A DNA stretch of 64,000 bases from CAZQRP01 sp964596125 (GTDB lineage: Bacteria > Chloroflexota > Dehalococcoidia > GIF9 > UBA5629), in assembly GCA_964596125.1 (NCBI GenBank), contig CAZQRP010000011.1, positions 1-64,000 on the forward strand, in the 5' to 3' direction. The translations under genes were made by a program, and so were the position numbers. Below are positions 1 through 8,106 of the stretch, one piece after another (the first letter of the stretch is position 1; each line of letters starts with the position of its first letter). The notes under the pieces were generated by a model that made no database searches, was not told where the DNA came from, and was given only the letters and a program-made list of their open reading frames with translations.

Positions 1-3
1 AAA

Positions 4-78
4 TGGTAGCAGCGGTAGGATTTGAACCTACGACCAAGGGCTTATGAGTCCCCTGCTCTACCCCTGAGCTACGCTGCC
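4..78 (-). tRNA. tRNA-Met (anticodon CAT)
   Basis: Read on the minus strand this folds as a complete cloverleaf: 7-bp acceptor stem with a G1:U72 wobble, D stem GCTC/GAGC, a 7-nt anticodon loop CTCATAA with anticodon CAT, T loop TTCAAAT, and a 3' CCA encoded in the DNA. The anticodon stem shows an A:G mismatch next to the loop. There is no C1:A72 mismatch and no run of three G:C pairs next to the anticodon loop, so the elongator is more likely than the initiator. A CAT tRNA could also be the lysidine-modified Ile species, which sequence alone does not exclude. Confidence 0.93.
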
Positions 79-134
79 ACGCTAAAAAGTTAACATAGTT
101 GGATTACTGGTGTCAATAATAGAAAGGCTCTATT

Positions 135-1271
135 CTACTGTAGATACGCCTCTATTATACTGAGGCAATTTTCCGATCCGGTGCGCTGCACCAGGTCTTT
201 GTTTCCACCGGCCCAGTGAACATCACCGCACTCCTTCATGATTTCGAGATGAGCTTTGATCTCCTTCTCTGCCAGGTACCGCCCCATACCTGCCAGCCGT
301 GAAGGGGGGAAGTGCTGGCTGGCTATATCTGCTACTCCAGCCGGTCTATCGTTTATGATCCAAAAGATATCTCGACAGCGATCGATATGAAACCGGATGA
401 GTTCCCTGGCACGGTCGGATATGTTGTGAATGAAATTAAACCGACCGTCGAAAAACAGGCGGTGGGCAGGGAAGACAGCCTGCAGCCTTCCGGAATCGAG
501 ATGGGCGATCTTGTTTAAAGAAGTAATATAGGTTTTCAGACCATAGACCGTATTTTCCTGCCGGTATCCCTCCGGCAATATCGGGCGATTGGCTTGAAAG
601 TCGCGAGCCAGTGTAGGGTGCGGAGTAATGTCGTGTAGTATGGTATCGCCAGCGAATATGACCTCATTCTGTAAAATAATGCAGATGCAGTCAGGAGTAT
701 GGCCGGGAGTAGCGATAAAGCTTAGACCCTCCTCAGCAAGCGATTGGCCGTCTTCGATATCCAGATCGATAGTTAACAAACTCCGGTTTTTATGATACGG
801 AAGACAGTCCCGGTTATACTCTTTGGGCATGGGGCAGAGCCGGCATGAACCGGGAAATTCAGGAAATACGGCACCCTCCCGAATATCGGGGTGATAAGAA
901 ATCATCTGGCGATAGATCGGGTGGGCCCATAACTCGGCCTGTGCCTCTACCATTATGCCGGCCAGGTTTCCATCGTGGTCTTCATGGCCGTGGGTAATGA
1001 TGATGCGGTCAATATCCGAAAGTTTTGTACCGGTCGATGATAGAATAAGGTCCTTAAAAAATTGGAAATTTTCTATCCGACCGGTATCGATCAGCGTCGT
1101 CTTTTTACCCAGAATCAAATAGCACCAGGTAGGCCCGAGATCCCAGTCTTCGCTGGACAGTTTATTGGGTATTGCCAGTCCAAAAATATCAGTCCCTTTG
1201 CGAGTCCGGTAATGGATAACCATACCCTCACCATTATCTTTACCGGGAACGATTACCTCAGGCTTCATCAT
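135..1271 (-). CDS. Metallo-beta-lactamase fold hydrolase
   Basis: 378 residues with the MBL-fold metal signature THGHEDHDG (His94, His96, Asp98, His99), a second motif TPGH (His191) and the bridging Asp209 in AGDT. These predict a two-metal hydrolase, but the substrate cannot be read from sequence. Three cysteines (143, 146, 156) lie in an insert between metal motifs and could bind a further metal; that is inference. ATG ATG gives two adjacent starts behind a weak AGGA. It lies 84 bases downstream of hypB on the same strand, so it may be cotranscribed with hypAB. A role in nickel or hydrogenase biology is only suggested by that position. Confidence 0.85.
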   Translation of the reverse strand: MMKPEVIVPGKDNGEGMVIHYRTRKGTDIFGLAIPNKLSSEDWDLGPTWCYLILGKKTTLIDTGRIENFQFFKDLILSSTGTKLSDIDRIIITHGHEDHDGNLAGIMVEAQAELWAHPIYRQMISYHPDIREGAVFPEFPGSCRLCPMPKEYNRDCLPYHKNRSLLTIDLDIEDGQSLAEEGLSFIATPGHTPDCICIILQNEVIFAGDTILHDITPHPTLARDFQANRPILPEGYRQENTVYGLKTYITSLNKIAHLDSGRLQAVFPAHRLFFDGRFNFIHNISDRARELIRFHIDRCRDIFWIINDRPAGVADIASQHFPPSRLAGMGRYLAEKEIKAHLEIMKECGDVHWAGGNKDLVQRTGSENCLSIIEAYLQ

Positions 1272-1355
1272 ACACTGGTCCTGAACTTTGCTTTTTTAAC
1301 CGGAACTCTGTTCAGCCAGGTCTCCGGCTTATCAAAGCAATATAAACGTCACCTA

Positions 1356-2030
1356 CTACTGCCCCTTCGTTTTAAGCACAGCCTTTTTCACCTCGCCTGA
1401 CAGCCAGGAACACCAGTCGTCTATTCCCTTACCCGACTTACAGGAGACTTCAAAGATTTTCACCTTCGGGTTCAGACCTTTCACTACCTTGCGAAAGCCT
1501 GACAAATCAAACTCAAGATGAGGCATCAGGTCAAGCTTATTGACTACGACGGCATCGGCTTCAGTAAACATCAGAGGATATTTTGTGGGCTTATCATCGC
1601 CTTCCGGTATGCTGGCGATAACTACTTTCCGGTGTTCACCAAGGGCAAACTCGGCGGGACAAATAAGATTGCCCACATTCTCAATAAAGAGTGTATCGAT
1701 AGTCTGCAGGGGGAGCTTATCCAGAGCCGGGCCGATCATATGAGCTTCAAGCGAACAACTACCACCCACATTAATCTGTACTACCGGGACTCCCTGTTTA
1801 TCGATCTTGTCAGCATCGATCTTGGAAGCTACGTCACCTTCGATGACCGCTAATTTCAATTCATTCTTCAAATGGTCTATTGTCTGTAAAATGAGACTGG
1901 TCTTGCCGGCACCCGGCGATGACATAAGGTTAATGGTGAAAATGCCATGTTTATCGAGAACCTGCCTGTTTTGATTAGCAATAATGTCGTTGGCGCTGGT
2001 AACACTCCTTAACACTTCTACTTTCATCAT
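1356..2030 (-). CDS. hypB: HypB-type nickel-insertion GTPase
   Basis: 224 residues. SIMIBI-class GTPase with a P-loop SSPGAGKTS (37-45), the HypB switch region EGDVAS, ENVGNL near 117-122 and the NKLD guanine-specificity motif. HypB delivers nickel to NiFe hydrogenase (and sometimes other nickel enzymes) together with HypA. It lacks the N-terminal CxxCGC nickel site of some homologues and has no His-rich stretch. The G-domain metal site usually reads Cys-His plus a distal Cys; here it reads Cys92-Ser93 and Cys124, so the histidine is replaced. The start ATG overlaps the end of hypA by 4 nt, with GGAGG just upstream, which indicates translational coupling. Confidence 0.93.
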   Translation of the reverse strand: MMKVEVLRSVTSANDIIANQNRQVLDKHGIFTINLMSSPGAGKTSLILQTIDHLKNELKLAVIEGDVASKIDADKIDKQGVPVVQINVGGSCSLEAHMIGPALDKLPLQTIDTLFIENVGNLICPAEFALGEHRKVVIASIPEGDDKPTKYPLMFTEADAVVVNKLDLMPHLEFDLSGFRKVVKGLNPKVKIFEVSCKSGKGIDDWCSWLSGEVKKAVLKTKGQ

Positions 2031-2368
2031 TCAACCTCCAGGCTTTCTATATAGCAGTCTCGCCCACTTACTATTTCAATGTTGAAACTCTGACAATTGG
2101 GACAAATCCAGAATGAGTCCTGCGGGTTAAAGTCGGTGCGGCAGTCTCTGCATCTTAACTCTGCCGGAACCACTTTAAAATCTATGGTTGCTTCTTTAGC
2201 GATATTATCCTTGCTCAGAATATCGAAGTAGAACTGTACACAATCGCTCACAACGCCGGACAGCTCACCAACAACCAGGTTAATCCTGGTGACCCTGTCT
2301 GCCTTAGCTGCTTTTGCCTCATTTAAAACGATGTTCAATATATTCTGGGTTATAGCTAACTCATGCAC
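2027..2368 (-). CDS. hypA: HypA nickel metallochaperone
   Basis: 113 residues, the normal HypA length. It starts Met-His-Glu, whose His2 binds nickel in the family, and carries the zinc site CRDC...CPNC in the second half. HypA hands nickel to the hydrogenase large subunit with HypB. The start codon is GTG and has no Shine-Dalgarno sequence; an extended -10 box TGC TATAAT ends only 7 nt upstream, so the mRNA may be leaderless. hypB follows with a 4-nt overlap. No hydrogenase structural genes or hypCDEF are in the window, so the client enzyme must be elsewhere or may be another nickel enzyme. Confidence 0.94.
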   Translation of the reverse strand: MHELAITQNILNIVLNEAKAAKADRVTRINLVVGELSGVVSDCVQFYFDILSKDNIAKEATIDFKVVPAELRCRDCRTDFNPQDSFWICPNCQSFNIEIVSGRDCYIESLEVE

Positions 2369-2375
2369 TTCATTG

Positions 2376-2384
2376 ATTATAGCA
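2376..2384 (-). promoter_or_regulatory. Extended -10 promoter of hypAB
   Basis: On the minus strand TGC TATAAT lies 7 nt before the hypA GTG. No good -35 is visible at 16-18 nt. The predicted start of transcription falls at or within a base or two of the start codon. Confidence 0.55.
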
Positions 2385-2942
2385 AGCTCGAATCAAAACG
2401 TAATAGATTATAAACATTCGACCCTGGCTTTTCAAATAACGGCATGTCTATCTCCGGATGCCGTTCATTATCAACTGGTAATCCATGCACTCTGCTCCTC
2501 CACTGCTAAACACCGGGTGAAATCCTGAACAAAATTAGCTACGCCGGAGTTGTGAGTGGTTTTCTCAGATATGATAGTTAGCTACCGACCTGCTTTAGCG
2601 ATAAACCAGCTACAGCTTAGTATGTAGTAAAGCCGGTCAGGAAGGTAGCAATCTGTGGAAACGCTTTTGGCCTAAAGATAATAATTGCCTGCCAGAGGTG
2701 TTAGCCGATCGGAGCAATAACAACCGCCACCCAACAATGATATTGTTATCCCACCCTCATCCTTCATCTCGATCCTGAGCAACGAAGCAATTATATCAAG
2801 TCAATTGAGAATCGCTGTAGACAACTATGATTCTGGACGTATCCTCATAAGATTGTCAACACTGATTGTTATCAGTATAAATGCTCCGGGCCTTTGTTTT
2901 ACTACATATTGTTATCCATACTTGAAAATATCTATATATATA
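2385..2942 (+). other. Intergenic stretch, no gene seen
   Basis: About 560 bases between the divergent hypA gene and a downstream promoter. Reading frames here lack ribosome-binding sites and show low-complexity composition. A short piece near 2630-2660 faintly resembles the conserved loop of SRP RNA but lacks the required spacing, so it is not called. I see nothing else in it. Confidence 0.5.
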
Positions 2943-2971
2943 TTGACAATGCTACTGTCAAATAGTATAAT
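2943..2971 (+). promoter_or_regulatory. Consensus sigma70-type promoter with dyad operator
   Basis: TTGACA at 2943-2948 and TATAAT at 2966-2971, separated by exactly 17 bases, is a perfect match to the primary-sigma consensus. The -35 hexamer forms a 6-bp inverted repeat with TGTCAA at 2956-2961 (7-nt spacer), which could be an operator for a dimeric regulator. The first gene downstream is the 62-residue ORF at 3133, giving a leader of roughly 150 nt. Confidence 0.75.
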
Positions 2972-3132
2972 TAATTCGATGGCTCAAGCTGGAAAACCAC
3001 AAATCCGGAGAGATGCCTTGCCAACCTGCCTTGAGTTTATTTTCTTCACGCACACAAATACAGATGTACTATGTGCAAGCCTGCGTCCGTTCATCCGAAC
3101 CGTGGACCGATAAATAATTAGGAGGATGGCTG

Positions 3133-3321
3133 ATGCCTACAGTGATGGCCCTGAACCAGGCAACGAAGCAAAGGAGCGGAAAGGTCACAATGGGGCAGGA
3201 TGTAAAAAGATTGAAGAAAGACCTTATAGCACTCACGACCGCACATAACGATGGCCTGGTTCAAAGAGAAGCCAAGCGAAAACTAACAGTTATAAACAAA
3301 CACATCAGAGCCGGGTGCTAA
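3133..3321 (+). CDS. Small basic protein of unknown function
   Basis: 62 residues, rich in Lys, Arg, Thr and Gln, with no membrane segment, signal peptide or recognisable motif; the only Cys is the last residue. I do not recognise the family. A strong GGAGG sits 7 nt before the ATG and a consensus promoter lies about 160 nt upstream, which is the main reason for calling it real. The middle could form an amphipathic helix with alternating Lys/Arg and Leu/Val. The next gene, an HdrD-like iron-sulfur protein, begins about 300 bases later and may have its own promoter. The function cannot be inferred. Confidence 0.55.
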   Translation: MPTVMALNQATKQRSGKVTMGQDVKRLKKDLIALTTAHNDGLVQREAKRKLTVINKHIRAGC

Positions 3322-3617
3322 AACCTGTATTCTCTATGCTAGATAAGCGCTAAGCTGTGCGCTGCTGATACATTGTCTATTATTTGAAAATTCTGCTTTC
3401 CCGGATTCATGCCATTCCCGACGATAGATTTTCCAAATGCCGGTGTCTGCACATAGTGTTACCAGTTACATAGAATCGTCGGGTAAACTACGGAATCAGC
3501 TCCGTCCGAACGTATATCAATAATATGCACGTAACATCTGAAATGTCTTTATTGCCCACTTACGAAAAAATGATGCCGGATAAATGCCATCTGCCATATA
3601 ATTAATAAGGATATCAC

Positions 3618-4736
3618 ATGAGTGAAACGGAAAAGATTTTAGAGAAATGCACTGAGTGTGGACTCTGCACTGAAAACTGTGAGTTTCTGAGTAAGTATAG
3701 TAGTGACACACCCAGGGAACTGGCAATGAAATTTGCAGCCGGCTATTCCAGAGAGAAGCCCCTAATCCCTTATTCCTGCAACATGTGCGGTTTATGTCAG
3801 GAGATTTGCCCGGAGGAGTTGAATATCGGTAAGATGTGTCTTGATTTAAGGGAGGAGCTGGTAAAGGACAGGCTGGCACCTCTTCCCTCACATCACCATA
3901 TTCAAATAAGCCAGGATTTCAATACTTCCGACTCCTTTGCTCTGGCCCGGCAGGACCCAGCAAATAAAAAATGCGAAAGAGTCTTTTTCCCGGGTTGTAC
4001 TTTGTCCGGATACTCCCCATCTCTGGTTTTAAAGGTTTACGATTATCTGTGTCAAAAGCTTTTCGGCATCGGAATCGTATTAGGTTGCTGCGGCGAGCCG
4101 ACTCGCTCTATTGGCGAGAAATCCCGATTTCACGAAATACTGAAGGGAACAGTGGATATGTTCAAAGGATTGGGAACTTCAGAGGTAATCACTGCCTGTC
4201 CGCTCTGTTACAAAACCTTTAAAGAATACGCTCCGGAGCTGAAAGTAACCTTTCTCAGTGAAGTGCTGTTGCAAGTAGGACTACCCGAGGGAATGCAAGG
4301 CAATAAGCAAACATTTTCGCTGTTTGATTCTTGCTCCGCCCGCTGGGAAAAGGCAATACAAGACAGCGTCAGAGCACTGGTAAACGAAACGGGGCACTCA
4401 ATAAATGAAATGGAACATACACAGGAAACGACGCGCTGTTGTGGATTAGGAGGGATGGTCTCTTTTACTGATCCTGACCTGGCTTTCAGGATGACGCAGA
4501 GAACAGTTAACGAAGCCAACCACGATATACTTACTTACTGTGCTGCCTGTCGTGAAGCCTTCATCGCTTATAAGCCCGTAATTCATATCCTCGATTTGCT
4601 TTTCAATCCCGACTGGGAAAAATCCAAATTACAGCCGCCAAGCACCGGGGAAATGCGTCGAGAGAATCGTGCTAAGCTAGCGACAATGATTCGAGCCCGC
4701 TCACCCAAAAAATGTACGACCAGGAAGAAGAAATGA
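3618..4736 (+). CDS. HdrD/GlpC-like iron-sulfur protein with two CCG domains
   Basis: 372 residues. The N-terminal ferredoxin part has two 4Fe-4S motifs, CTECGLCTENC (Cys11, 14, 17, 21) and CNMCGLCQEIC (Cys54, 57, 60, 64). Two CCG domains follow: one with PGC, GCCGEP and CPLC, the other with DSC, RCCGLGG and CAAC. This is the layout of heterodisulfide reductase subunit D, GlpC and related electron-transfer subunits, where the CCG cysteines bind a noncubane cluster or act in thiol chemistry. The C-terminal 30 residues are strongly basic. A partner flavoprotein or membrane cytochrome is not next to it, so the redox partner is unknown. The ATG at 3618 follows AAGGAT. Confidence 0.85.
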   Translation: MSETEKILEKCTECGLCTENCEFLSKYSSDTPRELAMKFAAGYSREKPLIPYSCNMCGLCQEICPEELNIGKMCLDLREELVKDRLAPLPSHHHIQISQDFNTSDSFALARQDPANKKCERVFFPGCTLSGYSPSLVLKVYDYLCQKLFGIGIVLGCCGEPTRSIGEKSRFHEILKGTVDMFKGLGTSEVITACPLCYKTFKEYAPELKVTFLSEVLLQVGLPEGMQGNKQTFSLFDSCSARWEKAIQDSVRALVNETGHSINEMEHTQETTRCCGLGGMVSFTDPDLAFRMTQRTVNEANHDILTYCAACREAFIAYKPVIHILDLLFNPDWEKSKLQPPSTGEMRRENRAKLATMIRARSPKKCTTRKKK

Positions 4737-4917
4737 CCTTCCGGATAAAATGGATTACCAGCATTAGTAAGTGAGTACCTTACTACTCGTCTGCTCACCT
4801 CGGAAACAGGCCAGGCACATTATTTGCTTTCATCTTTTAAAAATAATTGTCCGAGACCCGTCACAGTGTATAGTTCGATTTCCAACTTTTTATGGGCTAT
4901 CATTTTAAGCTCTGACA

Positions 4918-4926
4918 TGCTACAAT
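4918..4926 (+). promoter_or_regulatory. Extended -10 promoter of the MFS gene
   Basis: TGC TACAAT ends 10 nt before the ATG at 4937, and no Shine-Dalgarno sequence separates them. The -35 region is poor. The transcript is likely leaderless or has a leader of a few bases. Confidence 0.45.
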
Positions 4927-4936
4927 CGAGTGCTTA

Positions 4937-6139
4937 ATGAGCCATAAAGCCACAGATAACAATGCCGACAGTATTAATCCGAATCAGCGCTGGGTCATCC
5001 TTGCGATCATCTATGTATCCATACTTGCATTTGCAATCGTAATGCAGTCGATCCCGCCTGTCCTGAGCCTTGTCATGGCCGAGTTTAACCTCTCGCATGC
5101 CCAGGGGGGGTTGCTGATGAGCTTTTTTGCACTGCCCGGAATAATTCTTTCGATTGCGGCTGGTATACTCGCCGACCGGTATAACCAGAAGCTGATAGGT
5201 ATAATTTCTCTAGCTATGATTATTGCCGGCACGATAATATTTCTATTAGGAAACTCACTGTCAACATTAGCCTTAGGCAGGGTGGTTTCTGGAATAGGAG
5301 CTGCGACCCTGCAAGTTGTGATACTTCAGTTAGTTGCCCAGTGGTTTGCCGGACGTGAGATAGGAATTGCCCTGGGTGTATCCAATACAGGTGTACCCCT
5401 GGGTACCGTTCTCTCCCTGACCCTCCTATCATTGTTAAGTGAGAACCAGGGCTGGCGTTTTGCTATTGGCACCAGCATTGTTTTGCCCGTAGTAGCACTG
5501 GTGCTGTTCGCTTTTTTCTATGCTCCAGCACCACAAAAAAGTCATCAAATCACAGATCAACACGAAGGTTTTTTGCACAGTCTAAGGCTCACAGGGACAC
5601 CTGTATGGATCGTTGCAGGTTCATGGGGGCTATTCAATGCCGCAATGATCTCACTTTTTACCTTCACTCCAGACTTCTTAACTGCTACCGGATTCAGTAT
5701 CGGCTCATCTGGTTTCATCACAAGCATGACCATGTGGCCTTCTCTGGCGCTGAGCGTGGTGGTAGGGTATATCATTGACAAGATAGACCGCAAACGGGGC
5801 ATAATCGCTGTCGGTGGCCTGGCTTTGGTGATTCTCATACTAATGGTTCCAGAAGCTACCGGGTGGATAGTGTTGTCAATGCTCCTCATTGGCATCGCAC
5901 AAACTTTAGTGCCATCGCCGATATTCGCCCTGATCGCTGAACTTAGTGAACCCAAAAGACTGGGACTTAGCTACGGCATAACAGCTACCTGCCTTAATTT
6001 GGGAGTACTTATAGGGCCCTATACTACAGGACTTATCAATGATATAATCGACTCCTACCAGGCAAGTTATGCACTAATGTCCGGATTTGCATTTCTGGTA
6101 GTTGTAGCTATGATCATCTTAAAGTACACTCGAAAATAA
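4937..6139 (+). CDS. Major facilitator superfamily transporter
   Basis: 400 residues with about twelve hydrophobic segments, beginning after a polar 18-residue N-terminus. The MFS loop signature between helices 2 and 3 is visible as GILADRYNQK, and a related motif DKIDRKRG lies between helices 8 and 9. Composition and length fit a cytoplasmic-membrane secondary transporter of the nitrate/organic-anion type families, but the substrate is not readable. The gene stands alone between the Fe-S protein and the MoaD-like cassette. The start is chosen because a -10 box lies right before it; it has no Shine-Dalgarno sequence. Confidence 0.9.
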   Translation: MSHKATDNNADSINPNQRWVILAIIYVSILAFAIVMQSIPPVLSLVMAEFNLSHAQGGLLMSFFALPGIILSIAAGILADRYNQKLIGIISLAMIIAGTIIFLLGNSLSTLALGRVVSGIGAATLQVVILQLVAQWFAGREIGIALGVSNTGVPLGTVLSLTLLSLLSENQGWRFAIGTSIVLPVVALVLFAFFYAPAPQKSHQITDQHEGFLHSLRLTGTPVWIVAGSWGLFNAAMISLFTFTPDFLTATGFSIGSSGFITSMTMWPSLALSVVVGYIIDKIDRKRGIIAVGGLALVILILMVPEATGWIVLSMLLIGIAQTLVPSPIFALIAELSEPKRLGLSYGITATCLNLGVLIGPYTTGLINDIIDSYQASYALMSGFAFLVVVAMIILKYTRK

Positions 6140-6451
6140 ATAGCTTCCCTCACTCATTAAAACCTCCTGCGTAATTTTCAAATAGAGCAGACCATCCAAT
6201 AATATTGTCGAAAGAAAAGCGCTTGTAATTAGTAACGCACCAATATGCTCCTGCAGTTCACAGTCATATTTCCTTTTAAAGGTAGTTCCTGGCAGATCCA
6301 GGCTGAACTCACATTGACCGACACCTTATCACCACGCAAATACCACAAATTTTCCGCCATTATATATGCTGTGCTAAAATAGATTTAACATTACTTCGGC
6401 TTTTAAGCAGGCTGTTCAACCAGCTACTCTAAACCTCTGCGATTACCAATA
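6140..6451 (+). other. Intergenic stretch with a possible promoter
   Basis: No gene seen. A bulged hairpin (CCTGG/CCAGG, 6288-6302) lies mid-way. TGC TAAAAT at 6372-6380 with TTTCCG 18 nt upstream is a plausible extended -10 promoter for the cassette that follows. Confidence 0.4.
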
Positions 6452-6862
6452 ATGAACGCTAAGGAGTTGATGAAACCTGCTACATTTGATATGAGAGTAT
6501 CTATCATTTTAAGCCCTGTAGAATTAAGAATAAGAGTTAATTCTGCAGGAGAAATAACCGGGACAACAAACTCGTCAATTATGCCTCAGCTATACGCACC
6601 CTGGCCAGAAGCTCAGGGGAAAGGAATTGTTCAAATAGAGGTGGAGGGTAACACATTAAGAGCTCTTCTTGCCAAAATAGCAGAACGCTATAAGGAAGTA
6701 AATGTTGACCTAAATCCAATTGACCCAAAAACTAACGATGTAGACTGTGATTATTATGTCTTCGTTAATGGTAAGGACTGCGCTGTTTTAACTGATGGCC
6801 TTGACGCTAAACTAACAACCGGAGATGAGGTTGTAGTCAGTATGGACTGGTACCCAGGGTGA
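6452..6862 (+). CDS. MoaD/ThiS-like ubiquitin-fold protein, copy 1
   Basis: Up to 136 residues. The region VEGNTLRALLAKIAERY matches the helix of MoaD/ThiS sulfur carriers, followed by the FVNGKD hairpin and the LTTGDEVVV strand. The segment LYAPWPEAQ before the helix is identical in the downstream copy. Family members end in Gly-Gly, the residue that is adenylated or thiocarboxylated; this one ends Tyr-Pro-Gly with a single glycine. The start is uncertain: ATG 6452, ATG 6470 (AAGGAG only 3 nt upstream), or ATG 6491, which matches the start of copy 2. Genes for the paralogue and an E1-like enzyme follow, so it is probably an activated protein carrier, possibly for molybdopterin sulfur. Confidence 0.8.
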   Translation: MNAKELMKPATFDMRVSIILSPVELRIRVNSAGEITGTTNSSIMPQLYAPWPEAQGKGIVQIEVEGNTLRALLAKIAERYKEVNVDLNPIDPKTNDVDCDYYVFVNGKDCAVLTDGLDAKLTTGDEVVVSMDWYPG

Positions 6863-6977
6863 CCGCCGTTCATCCCGGGAACCTTCAGTCCCAACAGGCT
6901 CTCTTAATTACCGGAAGATTTTTACGATTGGCTTCCCATAAAGGAAATATTACCCGTATGATGCACAGGAGGTGGAT

Positions 6978-7355
6978 ATGAAAGCAATAATAATGCCCGG
7001 TTTTTCGGAGTTGATAATCAAAATTAATCCTACCAGGGATGTTACCAGGGAAGGACTGCTCTCCATTATCATGCCCTGGTTATATGCACCCTGGCCGGAA
7101 GCCCAGGAAAAAGGGATTATAGAAACTGACGTAGAGGGCGAAACGTTAAGGGCTCTTCTCACTAAACTATCAGAGCGATACAAACAAGTAAATGTCGATT
7201 TTGATCCAATCGACATAAAAACCGATGATGTCGACTTCGATTATGACGTCCTGGTAAATGATAAGAGATATGTGGCATTACCACATGGCCTTGACACAAA
7301 GCTGGCAGACGATGACGAAGTAAAGGTCAAGGTTCTCTGGCGCTGGGATGGTTAA
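6978..7355 (+). CDS. MoaD/ThiS-like ubiquitin-fold protein, copy 2
   Basis: 125 residues, clearly paralogous to the preceding gene: shared LYAPWPEAQ, VEG-TLRALL, ERYK-VNVD and PID-KT-DVD blocks. The N-terminal strand, helix and C-terminal hairpin fit the MoaD/ThiS beta-grasp fold. The C-terminus is Arg-Trp-Asp-Gly, again one glycine rather than Gly-Gly. AGGAGG lies 5 nt before ATG 6978, which decides the start; an in-frame GTG at 6972 falls inside that site. It ends 9 bases before the E1-like gene. The two carriers may serve different targets or form a heteropair; that is inference. Confidence 0.85.
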   Translation: MKAIIMPGFSELIIKINPTRDVTREGLLSIIMPWLYAPWPEAQEKGIIETDVEGETLRALLTKLSERYKQVNVDFDPIDIKTDDVDFDYDVLVNDKRYVALPHGLDTKLADDDEVKVKVLWRWDG

Positions 7356-7364
7356 GGAGATAAC

Positions 7365-8090
7365 ATGCTGGAACAAAATGAACTTATCAGATATAATCGG
7401 CAGCTTGTGATCCCCGATTTCGGAGAGGAGGGACAAAGAAAGTTAAAAAGTTCCCATGTCGTAATTGCCGGTATCGGCGGATTGGGTTGTCCATCAGCAA
7501 CATATCTGACTGCTGCCGGCGTTGGGCATATCACCATCGTCGATTTTGATATCGTGGAATTGTCTGATTTAAATCGGCAGATTCTTTACTGGGAAGATGA
7601 GATAGGAGAGAAGAAAGTACTAGCCGCCCAAAAAAAGTTATCCAGGTTAAATCCTGCGGTAGAAATTACTCCTATGGCAACCGAGATAACTGAACAGAAT
7701 GCCCTGAGTATTATCAATGGAGCTCAGCTAGTGGTCGACGGATTAGATAATATGGCTGCCAGGCTGGCGGTAAACTCGGCTTGTGTTCAACGGAAAATAC
7801 CATTTATCTATGGTGGTGTCTCACGCTTAAGAGGAATGGTTACCACAATCATCCCCGGAAAAACTCCTTGTCTAGCATGCTTTTATGCCGAAGGACCAAA
7901 GGGGCTGGGAGTAATAGGAGTAACGCCCGCATTGATAGCAAATTTGCAGGCTCTGGAGGCCATAAAACTAATTATCGGTCAAAGCCCATCATTAGCTGGC
8001 AAGTTACTACTATTCAACGGCGATGCTGTAAAGTTCCGGATTTTCGAAATAAACAGAAATCCAGGCTGTCATGTGTGCTCAACCGCATAA
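7365..8090 (+). CDS. E1-like adenylyltransferase (ThiF/MoeB/HesA family)
   Basis: 241 residues, the length of MoeB and ThiF. It shows the nucleotide-binding GIGGLGCPSATYL, the acidic DFDIVELSDLNRQIL segment, and the conserved DGLDN. Two zinc-site pairs are CLAC and CHVC near the C-terminus. Such enzymes adenylate the C-terminal glycine of MoaD or ThiS. The cysteine normally found shortly before GV(L/V)G in MoeB/ThiF is absent here: that stretch reads PKGLGVIGVTP. This Cys is dispensable in some MoeB-like enzymes, so activity may remain. The gene directly follows two candidate carrier substrates, and a hairpin terminator closes the unit. Confidence 0.92.
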   Translation: MLEQNELIRYNRQLVIPDFGEEGQRKLKSSHVVIAGIGGLGCPSATYLTAAGVGHITIVDFDIVELSDLNRQILYWEDEIGEKKVLAAQKKLSRLNPAVEITPMATEITEQNALSIINGAQLVVDGLDNMAARLAVNSACVQRKIPFIYGGVSRLRGMVTTIIPGKTPCLACFYAEGPKGLGVIGVTPALIANLQALEAIKLIIGQSPSLAGKLLLFNGDAVKFRIFEINRNPGCHVCSTA

Positions 8091-8106
8091 CTTTATATGA
8101 GTAAAA

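Noticed and set aside
2630..2665. Sequence resembling the SRP RNA loop (GGTCAGGAAGGTAGCAA)
   Set aside because: The conserved 5' side of the symmetric loop and the stem below the tetraloop are missing, so it cannot fold as the SRP domain IV hairpin.
2805..3113. 102-codon plus-strand frame
   Set aside because: No ribosome-binding site, overlaps the consensus promoter at 2943-2971, and unlikely composition.
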